A DNA stretch of 64,000 bases. It comes from a bacterium (lineage in GTDB: Bacteria > Bacteroidota > Ignavibacteria > Kapaibacteriales > UBA2268). Below are positions 55,264 to 63,811 of this stretch, piece by piece. Each line of letters starts with the position of its first letter. The stretch's first letter is position 1. The DNA is taken from NCBI GenBank assembly GCA_024711295.1, contig JANJTB010000005.1, forward strand, positions 20,319 to 84,318, read 5' to 3'. Under the pieces are notes generated by a model. The model saw nothing but the letters and a program-made list of their open reading frames with translations. It did not search any database and was not told where the DNA came from. The position numbers and the translations under genes were made by a program.

Positions 55264-55384
55264 TTTTTATTTTATCGAAAATGTTAATTAATTCTTTTAT
55301 TATAGCTTCAAAACTATTAAATTGCCATATTATATTATTCAATTTTTGAAAAACATTTTTTGAAATATCATTACAGGGAAATTT

Positions 55385-56278
55385 ATGGCGATTAATATCA
55401 AACCCGGTACAATAACAGCTCTGGTAACTCCATTCAGAAGTGATCTTTCGATAGATTACGATGCATTCGAAAAGCTAATCAATAATCAAATCGAATCAGG
55501 TATCGAGGGTATTGTTGTTTGTGGTTCTACAGGTGAATCTGCCACGATGACCTCGAAAGAAAAACTCTCTTTAGTAATTAAAGCTGTTGAAATTGCCAAT
55601 GGCAGAGTACCTATAATTGCCGGCACAGGATCTAATGATACTTCCTCAAGTATTGATATGACTCTCCTGGCAAAAGAAAGTGGTGCAGATGCTGTATTGC
55701 TTGTTGCTCCATATTACAATAAGCCTTCACAGGAAGGCTTGTATCAACATTATCTTGCAATTTCCGAAGCTGTAGATGTTCCTCAGATTATTTATAATGT
55801 ACCTGGTCGCTCGGGTGTCAATATAAAAGCAGAGACCCAACTTAAAATTGCAGAAAATTGCAAAAATGTAATTGCTACAAAAGAAGCATCAGGCGATTTG
55901 GAGCAAATGGCCGAAATCATGAAATATGCTCCTCAAGGATTTAATTTGTATTGTGGTGATGATGCTTTGGCATTACCGGCTATTGCTCTTGGCGCTGTGG
56001 GTGTAATTTCTGTGCTCTCAAATTACGCTCCAAAAGACTTTGGTGATTGTGTAAGAGCTGCTTTGAGTAGCAATTATGCTACCTCAAGAGAATTGCATTA
56101 CAAATATCTAGATCTGATGCAATTAAATTTTGTGGAATCAAACCCGGTACCGGCAAAGGCAATTCTTAGTATGATGGGTATGCTCGATAATTACGTCAGA
56201 CTGCCACTCGTACCAATCACTGATGCAAACAAAGAATTATTGGCTTCGGCTGCCAAATCTGTTGGTCTGATTAATTAA
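55385..56278 (+). CDS. dapA: 4-hydroxy-tetrahydrodipicolinate synthase
   Basis: The 297-aa TIM-barrel enzyme has GTITALVTPF, the VVCGSTGES substrate loop, IIYNVPGRSG with the proton-relay Tyr, and the Schiff-base Lys in IATKEASGD. It condenses pyruvate with aspartate semialdehyde, the product of asd encoded at 25569, in the lysine/diaminopimelate pathway. Length is normal. A GGGAA lies 5 bases upstream of the ATG. The phosphatase gene follows 20 bp downstream. Confidence 0.96.
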   Translation: MAINIKPGTITALVTPFRSDLSIDYDAFEKLINNQIESGIEGIVVCGSTGESATMTSKEKLSLVIKAVEIANGRVPIIAGTGSNDTSSSIDMTLLAKESGADAVLLVAPYYNKPSQEGLYQHYLAISEAVDVPQIIYNVPGRSGVNIKAETQLKIAENCKNVIATKEASGDLEQMAEIMKYAPQGFNLYCGDDALALPAIALGAVGVISVLSNYAPKDFGDCVRAALSSNYATSRELHYKYLDLMQLNFVESNPVPAKAILSMMGMLDNYVRLPLVPITDANKELLASAAKSVGLIN

Positions 56279-56298
56279 ATTTTATTTCGGGATTTTTG

Positions 56299-57552
56299 AT
56301 GTTAGGTATTGATTCATTATCTCAAAGAGAAATCTATAAAGTAGTTGAGAATATTACTACAGGCCACTTTATTGATGAGCTTGACTTTTTGAAACATCTC
56401 ATTCAAGAAGTTGTGGGCTACTCAGACTTCCAGATTATTGGAGGCAGGATATGGATGCTCAATCCTGAAGATTTGTCTTATTCCATAAAATATCAATACG
56501 GGAATGTACAGAAAATACCCGAAAATTATAAGTTGTACATTTCTGATCAACCTGTCCTTGCAACATTACACGAAAAAAGAACCTCACTAAACAGGGAAGA
56601 TGACCCTGTCCTGAAGTCAAGTGGAATATTGGTATATTCAGTAACCGGCGCCGGTGAAATCTATAAACTGCCATCGGGCAAGTTTTATAAATATGTGATG
56701 GGATTCAATGCAAATGAAATATTACAGTCATTTTACGAAACCTTGAACATTATAAGCAGTGTAGCAACTATTACTCTGCGAAGCATTAATAATCAGGATA
56801 ATATAAAAATTCAGAAGGATATAATTAAGGCATCAGAAATCCAAAGAAGTTTGTTGCCCGAACATTATGCCGAATTTTATGATTACAAGATTTATGGTGT
56901 GTGTATTCCTGATAGTGCCGTTGGAGGTGATTATTTCGACTATTTTCGTAATAATGCTGATGACGAGGAAAGATTTGGTATAGTGATATCCGATGCAGCA
57001 AGTAAAGGTCTTCCTGCAGCTATCCAGGCACTCTTTGTATCGGGCGCTATAAGAATGGCTCAGGCGTTTAGCCCAAAAATTTCGACTATGTTTGCGCGAT
57101 TAAATTCCCTGATTTACGATACTTTCCCTTACGAACGATTCGTAACCCTGTTCTATTGTGAGTTACTACCAACATCCAACAGACTTGTACTGTTTGCTAA
57201 TGCCGGACATTGCTCTCCAATTTATTACCGAGTTGAGAAGGACGAGACTTTTGAGCTTAACCCGACTGGCGGTCTGCTGGGATTGGTGCAACACCAAAAA
57301 TTCAATGTTGAAAACATCGTAATGCGACCTGGAGATATTCTAGCGATATTTACAGATGGTATTAGCGAAGCGCAGAACAAGGAAGGCGTACCTTATGGCG
57401 AAGCAAGAATTGTTGAAATGATGAAAAAGCACAAGCATAGAAGTGCTAAAGAAATTAGTTTATTAATTATTGAAGATGTTCAGAAACACGCTTCTTCCGA
57501 TAGCTACAACGATGATAGAACTTTGGTTATCGTTAAGCGTGACCCTAAATAA
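56299..57552 (+). CDS. SpoIIE/RsbU-type PP2C serine phosphatase
   Basis: Residues 1-165 form a sensory-like alpha/beta region without a clear family, possibly GAF-like. The linker helix KDIIKASEIQRSLLP is typical of RsbU. The PP2C domain (about 200-417) shows the metal-binding Asp residues in AVGGDYFDYF, ISDAASKGLPAA and IFTDGISEAQN, plus the end DDRTLVIV. Such enzymes dephosphorylate STAS anti-sigma antagonists, and a STAS gene lies 1.8 kb downstream. The ATG at 56299 is taken instead of the TTG just before it. Confidence 0.9.
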   Translation: MLGIDSLSQREIYKVVENITTGHFIDELDFLKHLIQEVVGYSDFQIIGGRIWMLNPEDLSYSIKYQYGNVQKIPENYKLYISDQPVLATLHEKRTSLNREDDPVLKSSGILVYSVTGAGEIYKLPSGKFYKYVMGFNANEILQSFYETLNIISSVATITLRSINNQDNIKIQKDIIKASEIQRSLLPEHYAEFYDYKIYGVCIPDSAVGGDYFDYFRNNADDEERFGIVISDAASKGLPAAIQALFVSGAIRMAQAFSPKISTMFARLNSLIYDTFPYERFVTLFYCELLPTSNRLVLFANAGHCSPIYYRVEKDETFELNPTGGLLGLVQHQKFNVENIVMRPGDILAIFTDGISEAQNKEGVPYGEARIVEMMKKHKHRSAKEISLLIIEDVQKHASSDSYNDDRTLVIVKRDPK

Positions 57553-57578
57553 TTTATTGAAATGGAGCTTATTGACAA

Positions 57579-59354
57579 ATGTCATTCTTGAAAAGAAATA
57601 TTAATTGTGGCGAATTGAGAGATACTGATGTTTCCCGTAAAGTTGTTCTTAACGGTTGGGCTGCAACAGTTCGTAATTTAGGTGGTTTAATATTTGTGGA
57701 TATGCGAGACAGATATGGTATTACACAAGTTATATTCGAGCCGGAGTTTAATCCTGAACTTGCCGAAAAAGCTAAGGAAATTAGAAGTGAATTTGTTTTG
57801 TGGGTTGAAGGAGAAGTCCGTCTAAGGTCTAATCCAAATCAAGTTATCCCTACAGGACTTATCGAAGTTGTAGCATCAAATTTTGGAATTATAAACAAAG
57901 CCGAGTTGCCGCCTTTTCCTATTGAAGATGGTATAGAAACAGGCGAGGAAACCAAACTCAAATACCGTTATCTCGATCTTCGGCGTCCTGAATTGCAAAG
58001 AAAATTTATTATTAGAAATAAGCTATATCAAATTGTTCATCAATATTATCATGATAATAATTTCCTTGAGGTAGAAACCCCTGTGCTGATGAAGTCAACA
58101 CCAGAAGGGGCACGTGATTTTTTGGTTCCAAGCAGGATCAATAAAGGAAAGTTTTATGCTTTACCGCAATCACCTCAAATTTTCAAGCAAATTCTGATGA
58201 TTTCCGGCTTTGATAGATATATGCAGATTGTAAAATGTTTCAGAGATGAAGACTTGAGATCTGACCGTCAACCTGAATTCACTCAAGTTGACGTTGAAAT
58301 GTCTTTTATCGACAGAGATGATATAATCTCTGTAACTGAAGGACTTTTTGTAAAGGTATGGAAGGAAATCTTAGGCCTAGATATTCAATCTCCTATACGT
58401 AGGATGAGCTATGCAGAGGCTATGAGCAGTTACGGCTCAGACAAACCTGATCTGAGATTTGGTATGGAAATAAATCACCTGAGCTCCGGGCTGATGTCAA
58501 CAGAATTCAAAGTTTTTCAGGATATTGTAGCAGCAAATGGACTAATAGCATCAATAAAGGTTACAAACGGAGCTTCGTTATCACGTAAAATTATTGACGA
58601 ACTGACTGAATTTGCTAAGAAATACGGTGCCAAAGGGCTTGCCTGGATTAAAATATCTAATGGTGAAATCTCTTCGCCAATCTCAAAATTCCTTACTGAA
58701 GAGCAAATGGAATTTATTATCAGGTCAAACGATGCAAAAGATGGTGATCTTATTTTAATTTCGTCGGATAAGCGTAATAGAGCTTTGACTATTTTGGGTG
58801 CTTTGCGTCTTGAAGTTGCAAGAAGACAAGGAATTTTCGAAAAAGTAAAGAATAATTTTGAGTTTCTATGGGTGGTTGATTTCCCATTATTCGAGTACGA
58901 CGAAGAAGCCGGCAGATACTTTGCTATGCATCATCCTTTTACATCACCTATGGAAGAAGACTTTCATCTTTTGGATACAAATCCAGGCGAAGTTAGGGCT
59001 AAAGCATACGATATTGTCTGTAACGGTGCAGAAATTGGCGGTGGTAGTATCAGAATTCATGATAATGTTATTCAGCAAAAGATGTTTGATAAATTAGGGC
59101 TAAGCGAGTCTGAAATTGATGAGAAATTCGGATTCCTGATTAAAGCACTTAAATACGGTGCGCCCCCACATGGTGGTATAGCACTTGGATTAGACAGGAT
59201 TGTTATGATATTATCAGGTACCGACAATATAAGAGATGTTATTGCATTCCCAAAGACTACCAGCGGATTGTCGCTGATGGATGGCTCACCATCAGAAGTA
59301 GAATTAAGCCAACTGAACGAACTCGGAATAGATTTATTCCGAAAGACTGAGTAA
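57579..59354 (+). CDS. aspS: Aspartyl-tRNA synthetase
   Basis: The 591-aa class II enzyme has an N-terminal OB fold (VVLNGWAATVRNLGG, FVDMRDRYG) and motif 1/flipping-loop segments (TPEGARDFLVPSR, FYALPQSPQ). Motif 2 is CFRDEDLRSDRQPEFTQ, a GAD insertion lies at about 300-400 as in bacterial AspS, and motif 3 is GGIALGLDRIVMIL. It charges tRNA-Asp; whether it also charges tRNA-Asn cannot be read by eye. It lies between the phosphatase and STAS genes. Confidence 0.97.
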   Translation: MSFLKRNINCGELRDTDVSRKVVLNGWAATVRNLGGLIFVDMRDRYGITQVIFEPEFNPELAEKAKEIRSEFVLWVEGEVRLRSNPNQVIPTGLIEVVASNFGIINKAELPPFPIEDGIETGEETKLKYRYLDLRRPELQRKFIIRNKLYQIVHQYYHDNNFLEVETPVLMKSTPEGARDFLVPSRINKGKFYALPQSPQIFKQILMISGFDRYMQIVKCFRDEDLRSDRQPEFTQVDVEMSFIDRDDIISVTEGLFVKVWKEILGLDIQSPIRRMSYAEAMSSYGSDKPDLRFGMEINHLSSGLMSTEFKVFQDIVAANGLIASIKVTNGASLSRKIIDELTEFAKKYGAKGLAWIKISNGEISSPISKFLTEEQMEFIIRSNDAKDGDLILISSDKRNRALTILGALRLEVARRQGIFEKVKNNFEFLWVVDFPLFEYDEEAGRYFAMHHPFTSPMEEDFHLLDTNPGEVRAKAYDIVCNGAEIGGGSIRIHDNVIQQKMFDKLGLSESEIDEKFGFLIKALKYGAPPHGGIALGLDRIVMILSGTDNIRDVIAFPKTTSGLSLMDGSPSEVELSQLNELGIDLFRKTE

Positions 59355-59386
59355 TATTTTTTTAGATTATATATTAGGATTAAATT

Positions 59387-59764
59387 ATGAATCAGCAACT
59401 TGTAGTACACGAAAGTGAGCATGGTTACACAGTTATTGAACTGATTGGCAGACTAGTACCGGGTCAAGAACCCGAAATTGCGGATTTAATCAAAGAAACA
59501 GCTCAAAATCTATGCGAGCAAGGCAAGACAAAATTGCTTTTTGACTTGCGTAATGTGGATTATATGGCTTCGAATGCTATCGGTGCATTGATGACTGTTT
59601 ATAATACCGTTATGATTCACAGCGGTAAATTGGTTCTATGGCGTCCAAAAACTTATTTGCACGATAGTTTGAAATTAGTCAAAATTGACAAATTGCTCAA
59701 TATTACAAACAGCTTCGAAGAAGCTATGAAATGGCTCGGGATTCAGCTTCCTGAAGATAATTGA
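59387..59764 (+). CDS. STAS-domain anti-sigma factor antagonist-like protein
   Basis: The 125-aa protein is a single STAS domain: VIELIGRLVPGQEPEI at the start, KLLFDLRNVDYMASNAIGALM with the phosphorylatable Ser position, and a C-terminal helix region with KIDKLLNITNSFEEA. In RsbV/SpoIIAA systems the Ser is phosphorylated by an anti-sigma kinase and released by an RsbU-type phosphatase, as encoded just upstream of aspS. No kinase is visible in the window. It starts 32 bp after aspS. Confidence 0.9.
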   Translation: MNQQLVVHESEHGYTVIELIGRLVPGQEPEIADLIKETAQNLCEQGKTKLLFDLRNVDYMASNAIGALMTVYNTVMIHSGKLVLWRPKTYLHDSLKLVKIDKLLNITNSFEEAMKWLGIQLPEDN

Positions 59765-59803
59765 TTAAAGTACAATATGATATTTTTTATATAAGATAAA
59801 TTA

Positions 59804-60826
59804 ATGCCTAAAATTGTCAAGACATTGTTGAAATGGGCTTTTACCCTTTTGCTTGTTGTTGTTTCATTTTATTTTGCTCTCAAGGATATCAAACTGGATA
59901 AGCTTTGGGAGTCTATTGCTACAGCTAATTATGTTTGGGTAATTGCTTCTATTCCGATAATTGTTTTATCTCATTATATCCGAGCTCTGAGATGGCGTAC
60001 AATTCTCAAACCTCTTACCAAGTCTGAATCTACCACAAACCTTTTTTCAGCCGTAATGGTAGGTTATTTCTTCAATTCTATTTACCCTAGACTTGGTGAA
60101 TTTGTAAGGCCTTACGTGTATGCCAAAAGAGAAAATGTATCAAAATCTAGTGTATTTGCAACGATAGTTGTCGAAAGAGTTATTGATGTATTTACACTGG
60201 GATTTCTCTTTGCAGTAGCATTTATAATTGCCCGTGACAAAGTTGCCAACATGCTCCCGGGAGTTGACCCGCAGAAGATTATATTTTTCTCATTACTCGT
60301 TCTGGTGGTATTGATATTCAGTTTCTATCCACCATTTGTGAAATTATTACTTAGATTATTGGTTAAGCCGGTATCTGAGAAATTTCACGACAGACTTGTT
60401 GACATCTTTTTCAAATTCAGAGCTGGATTTTCGGTAATTAAAGATAAAAGATCTTATTTTAGACTTGTGATAGAGTCCTTGCTGATTTGGTTGTGTTATG
60501 CTTTGCCTATGTATATTATGTTTTTCTGTTTCCCGTTTAGTCAATCTATTGATGTGTCATTAGGTGATGCATTGTTCTTGGTTATTGTTAGCGGAATAGG
60601 GGTAACTATTGCTCCTACACCAAGCGGTATCGGAGTAATGCACTCATTAATAAAATATGCTATGATGGGATTGTATGGGATACCCGAAGAGATGGCTCTG
60701 GCTTATGCTACCATTAATCATGCTACTTCTTTGTTCGTTCAATTGACTGTTGGGGGTGCTTTCCTTATTAGAGAGAGAATTACAAAAATTCCTACAGATT
60801 TATCAATTGAATCGTCTAACATATAA
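59804..60826 (+). CDS. Lysylphosphatidylglycerol synthase/flippase-like membrane protein (UPF0104)
   Basis: The 340-aa protein has about eight hydrophobic segments and the family signature around RALRWRTILKP, with further conserved parts GYFFNSIYPRLGEFVRPY, IVVERVIDVFTLG and TIAPTPSGIGVMHSLI. UPF0104 members resemble the flippase half of MprF and YbhN; lipid or polyprenyl substrate transport is inferred. It lies in the inner membrane, with a basic C-terminal tail. It is 39 bp downstream of the STAS gene and precedes the SPOR protein. Confidence 0.87.
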   Translation: MPKIVKTLLKWAFTLLLVVVSFYFALKDIKLDKLWESIATANYVWVIASIPIIVLSHYIRALRWRTILKPLTKSESTTNLFSAVMVGYFFNSIYPRLGEFVRPYVYAKRENVSKSSVFATIVVERVIDVFTLGFLFAVAFIIARDKVANMLPGVDPQKIIFFSLLVLVVLIFSFYPPFVKLLLRLLVKPVSEKFHDRLVDIFFKFRAGFSVIKDKRSYFRLVIESLLIWLCYALPMYIMFFCFPFSQSIDVSLGDALFLVIVSGIGVTIAPTPSGIGVMHSLIKYAMMGLYGIPEEMALAYATINHATSLFVQLTVGGAFLIRERITKIPTDLSIESSNI

Positions 60827-60867
60827 TTTTGTTTTCTAAACAGCATAAAGATTCATTTAGGTGATAT

Positions 60868-61854
60868 ATGAAAAAAATAGTTTTATTCTCGTTAATTTTT
60901 CTCCAGTCAATAGGTTTGTTTGCACAGAAAGACGATGTCAATAAATACCTTAAGCTTGTAGCTTACGGCAAAATTGATGAAGTTAGGGATATTATCCCCG
61001 ATTTACTTGCTAAATACCCAAATGATGCCGGAGTAAAACTGTTGCATGGCACTGTATTGGACGATGCTTTTTTGGCGGTAGATGTTTATAATTCCATTAT
61101 CAAAAACTACCCTGAAAGTGAATGGGCAGACCACGCTTATTGGAGAATTGTTCAGTTCTATGCTGTTATTGGTGACACAAGTAAAGCTCAGGCAGAGCTT
61201 ACTGCATTTCGGGCTAAATATCCTTCTTCCCCTTTTCTTACACCGGCTTCTGATGTTGTAAGATCGTCTGTAAATGCTGTAAGAAAGAATATTCGAAGCT
61301 CTACAGCTCCGGTTGCTGCCAAAAGCACAAATACTACTTTACCAAAAAGCACTACTAACGACAATAAGGCAGAAGTTGAACTGAAGCAGACCAGCAAAGA
61401 TAAGCCCGTAAGTGTAGAGAAACCGACTGAAGTCGTTGATTTAAACAATAAGAAAGCCGAGACTAAAACAATCAGCGAGAAGCCTTCAATTGACAGGCTT
61501 AGTACAGAAAATAAAGCTAATAATCAAAGTGTTCAGAAGAATGAAAAAGTGGCAGAGCCAAAAGTTGCAGAGAAGCCAACTCTGAAAGTTGAAGAAAAAA
61601 AACTGTCGAGTGACTCCGAGCCTGAGTTCTTTGGTTTGCAGGTAGGTATCTACAAGGATAAAAATGCTGCTGACGCTGAGAAAAACAAATTCCTAGTCAA
61701 AAGACTTCGCACACAGGTAATTGAAAAAAATGTAAATGGTACTGTGATGTTTGCTGTGGTCATAGGGCATTACTCCTCGATGGAATCAGCCGAAGAAGGT
61801 AAGAAAATTGTCAGTATCCAGTGCAGTTGTGAGCCAATAATCTACAAAAAATAA
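60868..61854 (+). CDS. Exported tetratricopeptide and SPOR-domain protein
   Basis: A signal peptide (residues 1-19, ending LFAQ) is followed by TPR-like helices at about 25-135 (KYLKLVAYGKIDEVRDIIPD, HAYWRIVQFYAVIGDTSKAQ). A Lys/Ser/Thr-rich linker follows to residue 250. The C-terminal SPOR domain (about 252-328) is seen as FFGLQVGIYKDKNAADAEKN and VVIGHYSSMESAEEGKK. SPOR domains bind denuded glycan at division sites, so periplasmic action at the septum is likely. It is 41 bp downstream of the flippase-like gene. Confidence 0.88.
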   Translation: MKKIVLFSLIFLQSIGLFAQKDDVNKYLKLVAYGKIDEVRDIIPDLLAKYPNDAGVKLLHGTVLDDAFLAVDVYNSIIKNYPESEWADHAYWRIVQFYAVIGDTSKAQAELTAFRAKYPSSPFLTPASDVVRSSVNAVRKNIRSSTAPVAAKSTNTTLPKSTTNDNKAEVELKQTSKDKPVSVEKPTEVVDLNNKKAETKTISEKPSIDRLSTENKANNQSVQKNEKVAEPKVAEKPTLKVEEKKLSSDSEPEFFGLQVGIYKDKNAADAEKNKFLVKRLRTQVIEKNVNGTVMFAVVIGHYSSMESAEEGKKIVSIQCSCEPIIYKK

Positions 61855-61914
61855 GATTTTGAAAAAAAATTCATTTTTATTCAAAAAGAATTTTTTTTTA
61901 TAGCAAAACTTAGT

Positions 61915-61922
61915 TACTTTTG
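61915..61922 (+). promoter_or_regulatory. Candidate -7 element of tRNA-Gln
   Basis: TACTTTTG matches TAnnTTTG exactly and is identical to the SRP RNA element. The expected TTTG about 20 bases upstream is a T run rather than TTTG, so the upstream box is weak. The tRNA begins 29 bases downstream. Confidence 0.5.
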
Positions 61923-61951
61923 AATACTGTTTTTGGACAGATTTTGAAAAC

Positions 61952-62024
61952 TGTCCCGTGGTGTAACTGGCAACACGTCTGACTCTGGATCAGAAGAGTT
62001 AAGGTTCGAGCCCTTACGGGACAG
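61952..62024 (+). tRNA. tRNA-Gln (anticodon CUG)
   Basis: The acceptor stem TGTCCCG/CGGGACA is perfect over 7 bp. The anticodon stem TCTGA/TCAGA carries the loop CTCTGGA with anticodon CTG, and the T arm TAAGG-TTCGAGC-CCTTA is complete. The D arm is short. The discriminator is G and CCA is not encoded. Its 3' end is overlapped by the end of the reading frame at 62014 on the opposite strand. Confidence 0.94.
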
Positions 62025-62460
62025 CTGAAAAAAAAAGAAAAACGAAAGTGTCAGCTCTTATGCTGGCACTTTTATTTTGTGCTAAGTCCAATTTACCTCT
62101 TTGTTCAAGTGGTATAAATAAAGTTGGTTCGTACTGAAAACCTCTTGCATTATCAGGTGTTTTAGTTTCCCATATATGGTACATTGGTATTGTAGTTTTA
62201 TTTGGTATTAAATTTATATTCCCATCGGGCCAAGTACCTTGATTTGTTTGCATTCTTAGTGCATTTAACATCTTTGGATGAGCATACCACTGCGAACCAA
62301 GCCAAATAGAATCCTGAACAAAATTACTTCTTTCAAATGATGTATCATTATATTGAGTACCCTTACTTTTATAGTTAAATTTAAACGGTTTTGGGTAATT
62401 ATCTTGAGCAAAAAGTGAATTTGCTATCAAAAGCAATACTATCAATATTGAATTTTTCAT
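62014..62460 (-). CDS. Exported protein, apparently truncated against tRNA-Gln
   Basis: A normal start and signal peptide (MKNSILIVLLLIANSLFAQ) lead into a domain with KPFKFNYKSKGTQYNDTSF, QWYAHPKMLNALRMQ and YHIWETKTPDNARGF. The last 20 or so residues are translated from the tRNA-Gln terminator and the tRNA 3' end, which cannot be real coding sequence. The gene is therefore probably a 5' fragment whose remainder was lost between about 62075 and 62110. It starts 2 bp after the WD40 gene in the same direction. I do not recognise the domain. Confidence 0.55.
   Translation of the reverse strand: MKNSILIVLLLIANSLFAQDNYPKPFKFNYKSKGTQYNDTSFERSNFVQDSIWLGSQWYAHPKMLNALRMQTNQGTWPDGNINLIPNKTTIPMYHIWETKTPDNARGFQYEPTLFIPLEQRGKLDLAQNKSASIRADTFVFLFFSAVP
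62045..62078 (+). terminator. Terminator of tRNA-Gln
   Basis: AAAGTGTCAGC (62045-62055) pairs with GCTGGCACTTT (62062-62072) over 11 bp with one G-U pair, followed by TATTTT. It lies 20 bp after the tRNA 3' end. Confidence 0.82.
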
Positions 62461-62462
62461 TT

Positions 62463-63755
62463 TTATTTCTCCAGAATTATTTTCAATGTTTTAGAGAAAT
62501 TTTTGGCTGTTATGTTGCAGAAATAAATTCCACTTGGAACTCCCTTTGGAATCCATTGTAATTTGTGTTGACCATGCTCAAGAAATCCATTAAAAAGAAT
62601 TTCAATTACACTTGAATTTGCATCGTTGATTGAAATAAATGTATTACCGGAAAATGGCAGGAAAAAATTAATTTCACTAATATTATTAGTAGGATTGGGT
62701 TTAATTAAATCTTTGACATTTGTTTCGGTTAGTCCGATACCGGTAATTATTTTTAAATAGTCGAATAAAAGTATATAATCTGAATTTGCTACAATGCAAA
62801 AGTGTTTTGAATTATTTATGTCCATATCAACAGGATGGTCTATTTTAAGTTTACCTAATATGTTTGATTGTATATCAAAAATTTTCATAAATTTTTGATC
62901 GAAAAATCCGCCACCATAAATTATTTTATTATTGTCAATAAACCCAACTGAATATCCATAAAATTCATCTTTGATTTCACTCACCATATTTTTTTGCTCT
63001 ACATCCCAAATCTTGATAATACCATCCCACCCGCACGAAGCAAGAAGTGATCCATCCGGGGAAAAAGAGATGTCTGATACTTTGGTTCCATGTTTTCCTA
63101 ATGTAATAACCTTGTTCCAAGTACCCATTTCATACAAATCAATTTCACTTGGTAATATTGTACTACCTTCAGACCTTTCGTAACTAACAGCAAAGTATTG
63201 ATTATCTGGTGAGATTTCTACTTTTGTTAAATGTCTGGATTGAATTTCCTTTAACAATTCTCCACTTTGATAGTCCCAAATTAACAGACTATTTACAAAT
63301 ATTTCTGAACTTTGCCAATACATATTAGTTGCAATTACAAATCGCATATCTTTAGATATACTTACAACATTGAATTTATTATTTTGATTATTTGAATAGT
63401 TTGTGTTTAGTGTTTTCAATATATTACCTGTTTGAGCATCCCATACAATCATTTTGTTGTCATAGTCACCACTAATCAAAAATGTCCCGTCTGAACTTAT
63501 ATCTAATGGAATATATCTTGCGTTTAAATCAATTGTTACACCTTCGTGCTCCCGTAATATTTCCCCAGTCTCTGTACTTAGTTTCATCAGCTTGCGACCA
63601 ACAGCACCTGCATAGATGAACTGACCATCAGGACTGAACTTAACTTGTAAAACTTCACTCCCAATTTTCTTAACCCAGACCGTATCGCTTTCTGCAATAC
63701 CAAAATTTGACATCAAAATCAATAATGTCACTGTTAATAACAAACATCGTTTCAT
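62463..63755 (-). CDS. Exported WD40 repeat protein with T9SS sorting domain
   Basis: The frame is open to 63815, but an AAGGAG 7 bases before the ATG at 63755 and the signal peptide MKRCLLLTVTLLILM fix the start there. The mature protein has WD40-type blades (VKFSPDGQFIYAG, SSDGTFLISGDYDNKMIVWD, ISPDNQYFAVS, SPDGSLLASCGWDGIIKIWD) for one seven-bladed propeller over about residues 30-340. The last 80 residues (IKPNPTNNISEINFFLP, GIYFCNI) are a type A T9SS module. A binding role at the surface is inferred. It lies between two partial genes. Confidence 0.86.
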   Translation of the reverse strand: MKRCLLLTVTLLILMSNFGIAESDTVWVKKIGSEVLQVKFSPDGQFIYAGAVGRKLMKLSTETGEILREHEGVTIDLNARYIPLDISSDGTFLISGDYDNKMIVWDAQTGNILKTLNTNYSNNQNNKFNVVSISKDMRFVIATNMYWQSSEIFVNSLLIWDYQSGELLKEIQSRHLTKVEISPDNQYFAVSYERSEGSTILPSEIDLYEMGTWNKVITLGKHGTKVSDISFSPDGSLLASCGWDGIIKIWDVEQKNMVSEIKDEFYGYSVGFIDNNKIIYGGGFFDQKFMKIFDIQSNILGKLKIDHPVDMDINNSKHFCIVANSDYILLFDYLKIITGIGLTETNVKDLIKPNPTNNISEINFFLPFSGNTFISINDANSSVIEILFNGFLEHGQHKLQWIPKGVPSGIYFCNITAKNFSKTLKIILEK

Positions 63756-63811
63756 AAGGATACTCCTTAATTTATTATTAGAAAACAGATCAATGTACTT
63801 TTCTATACTCA

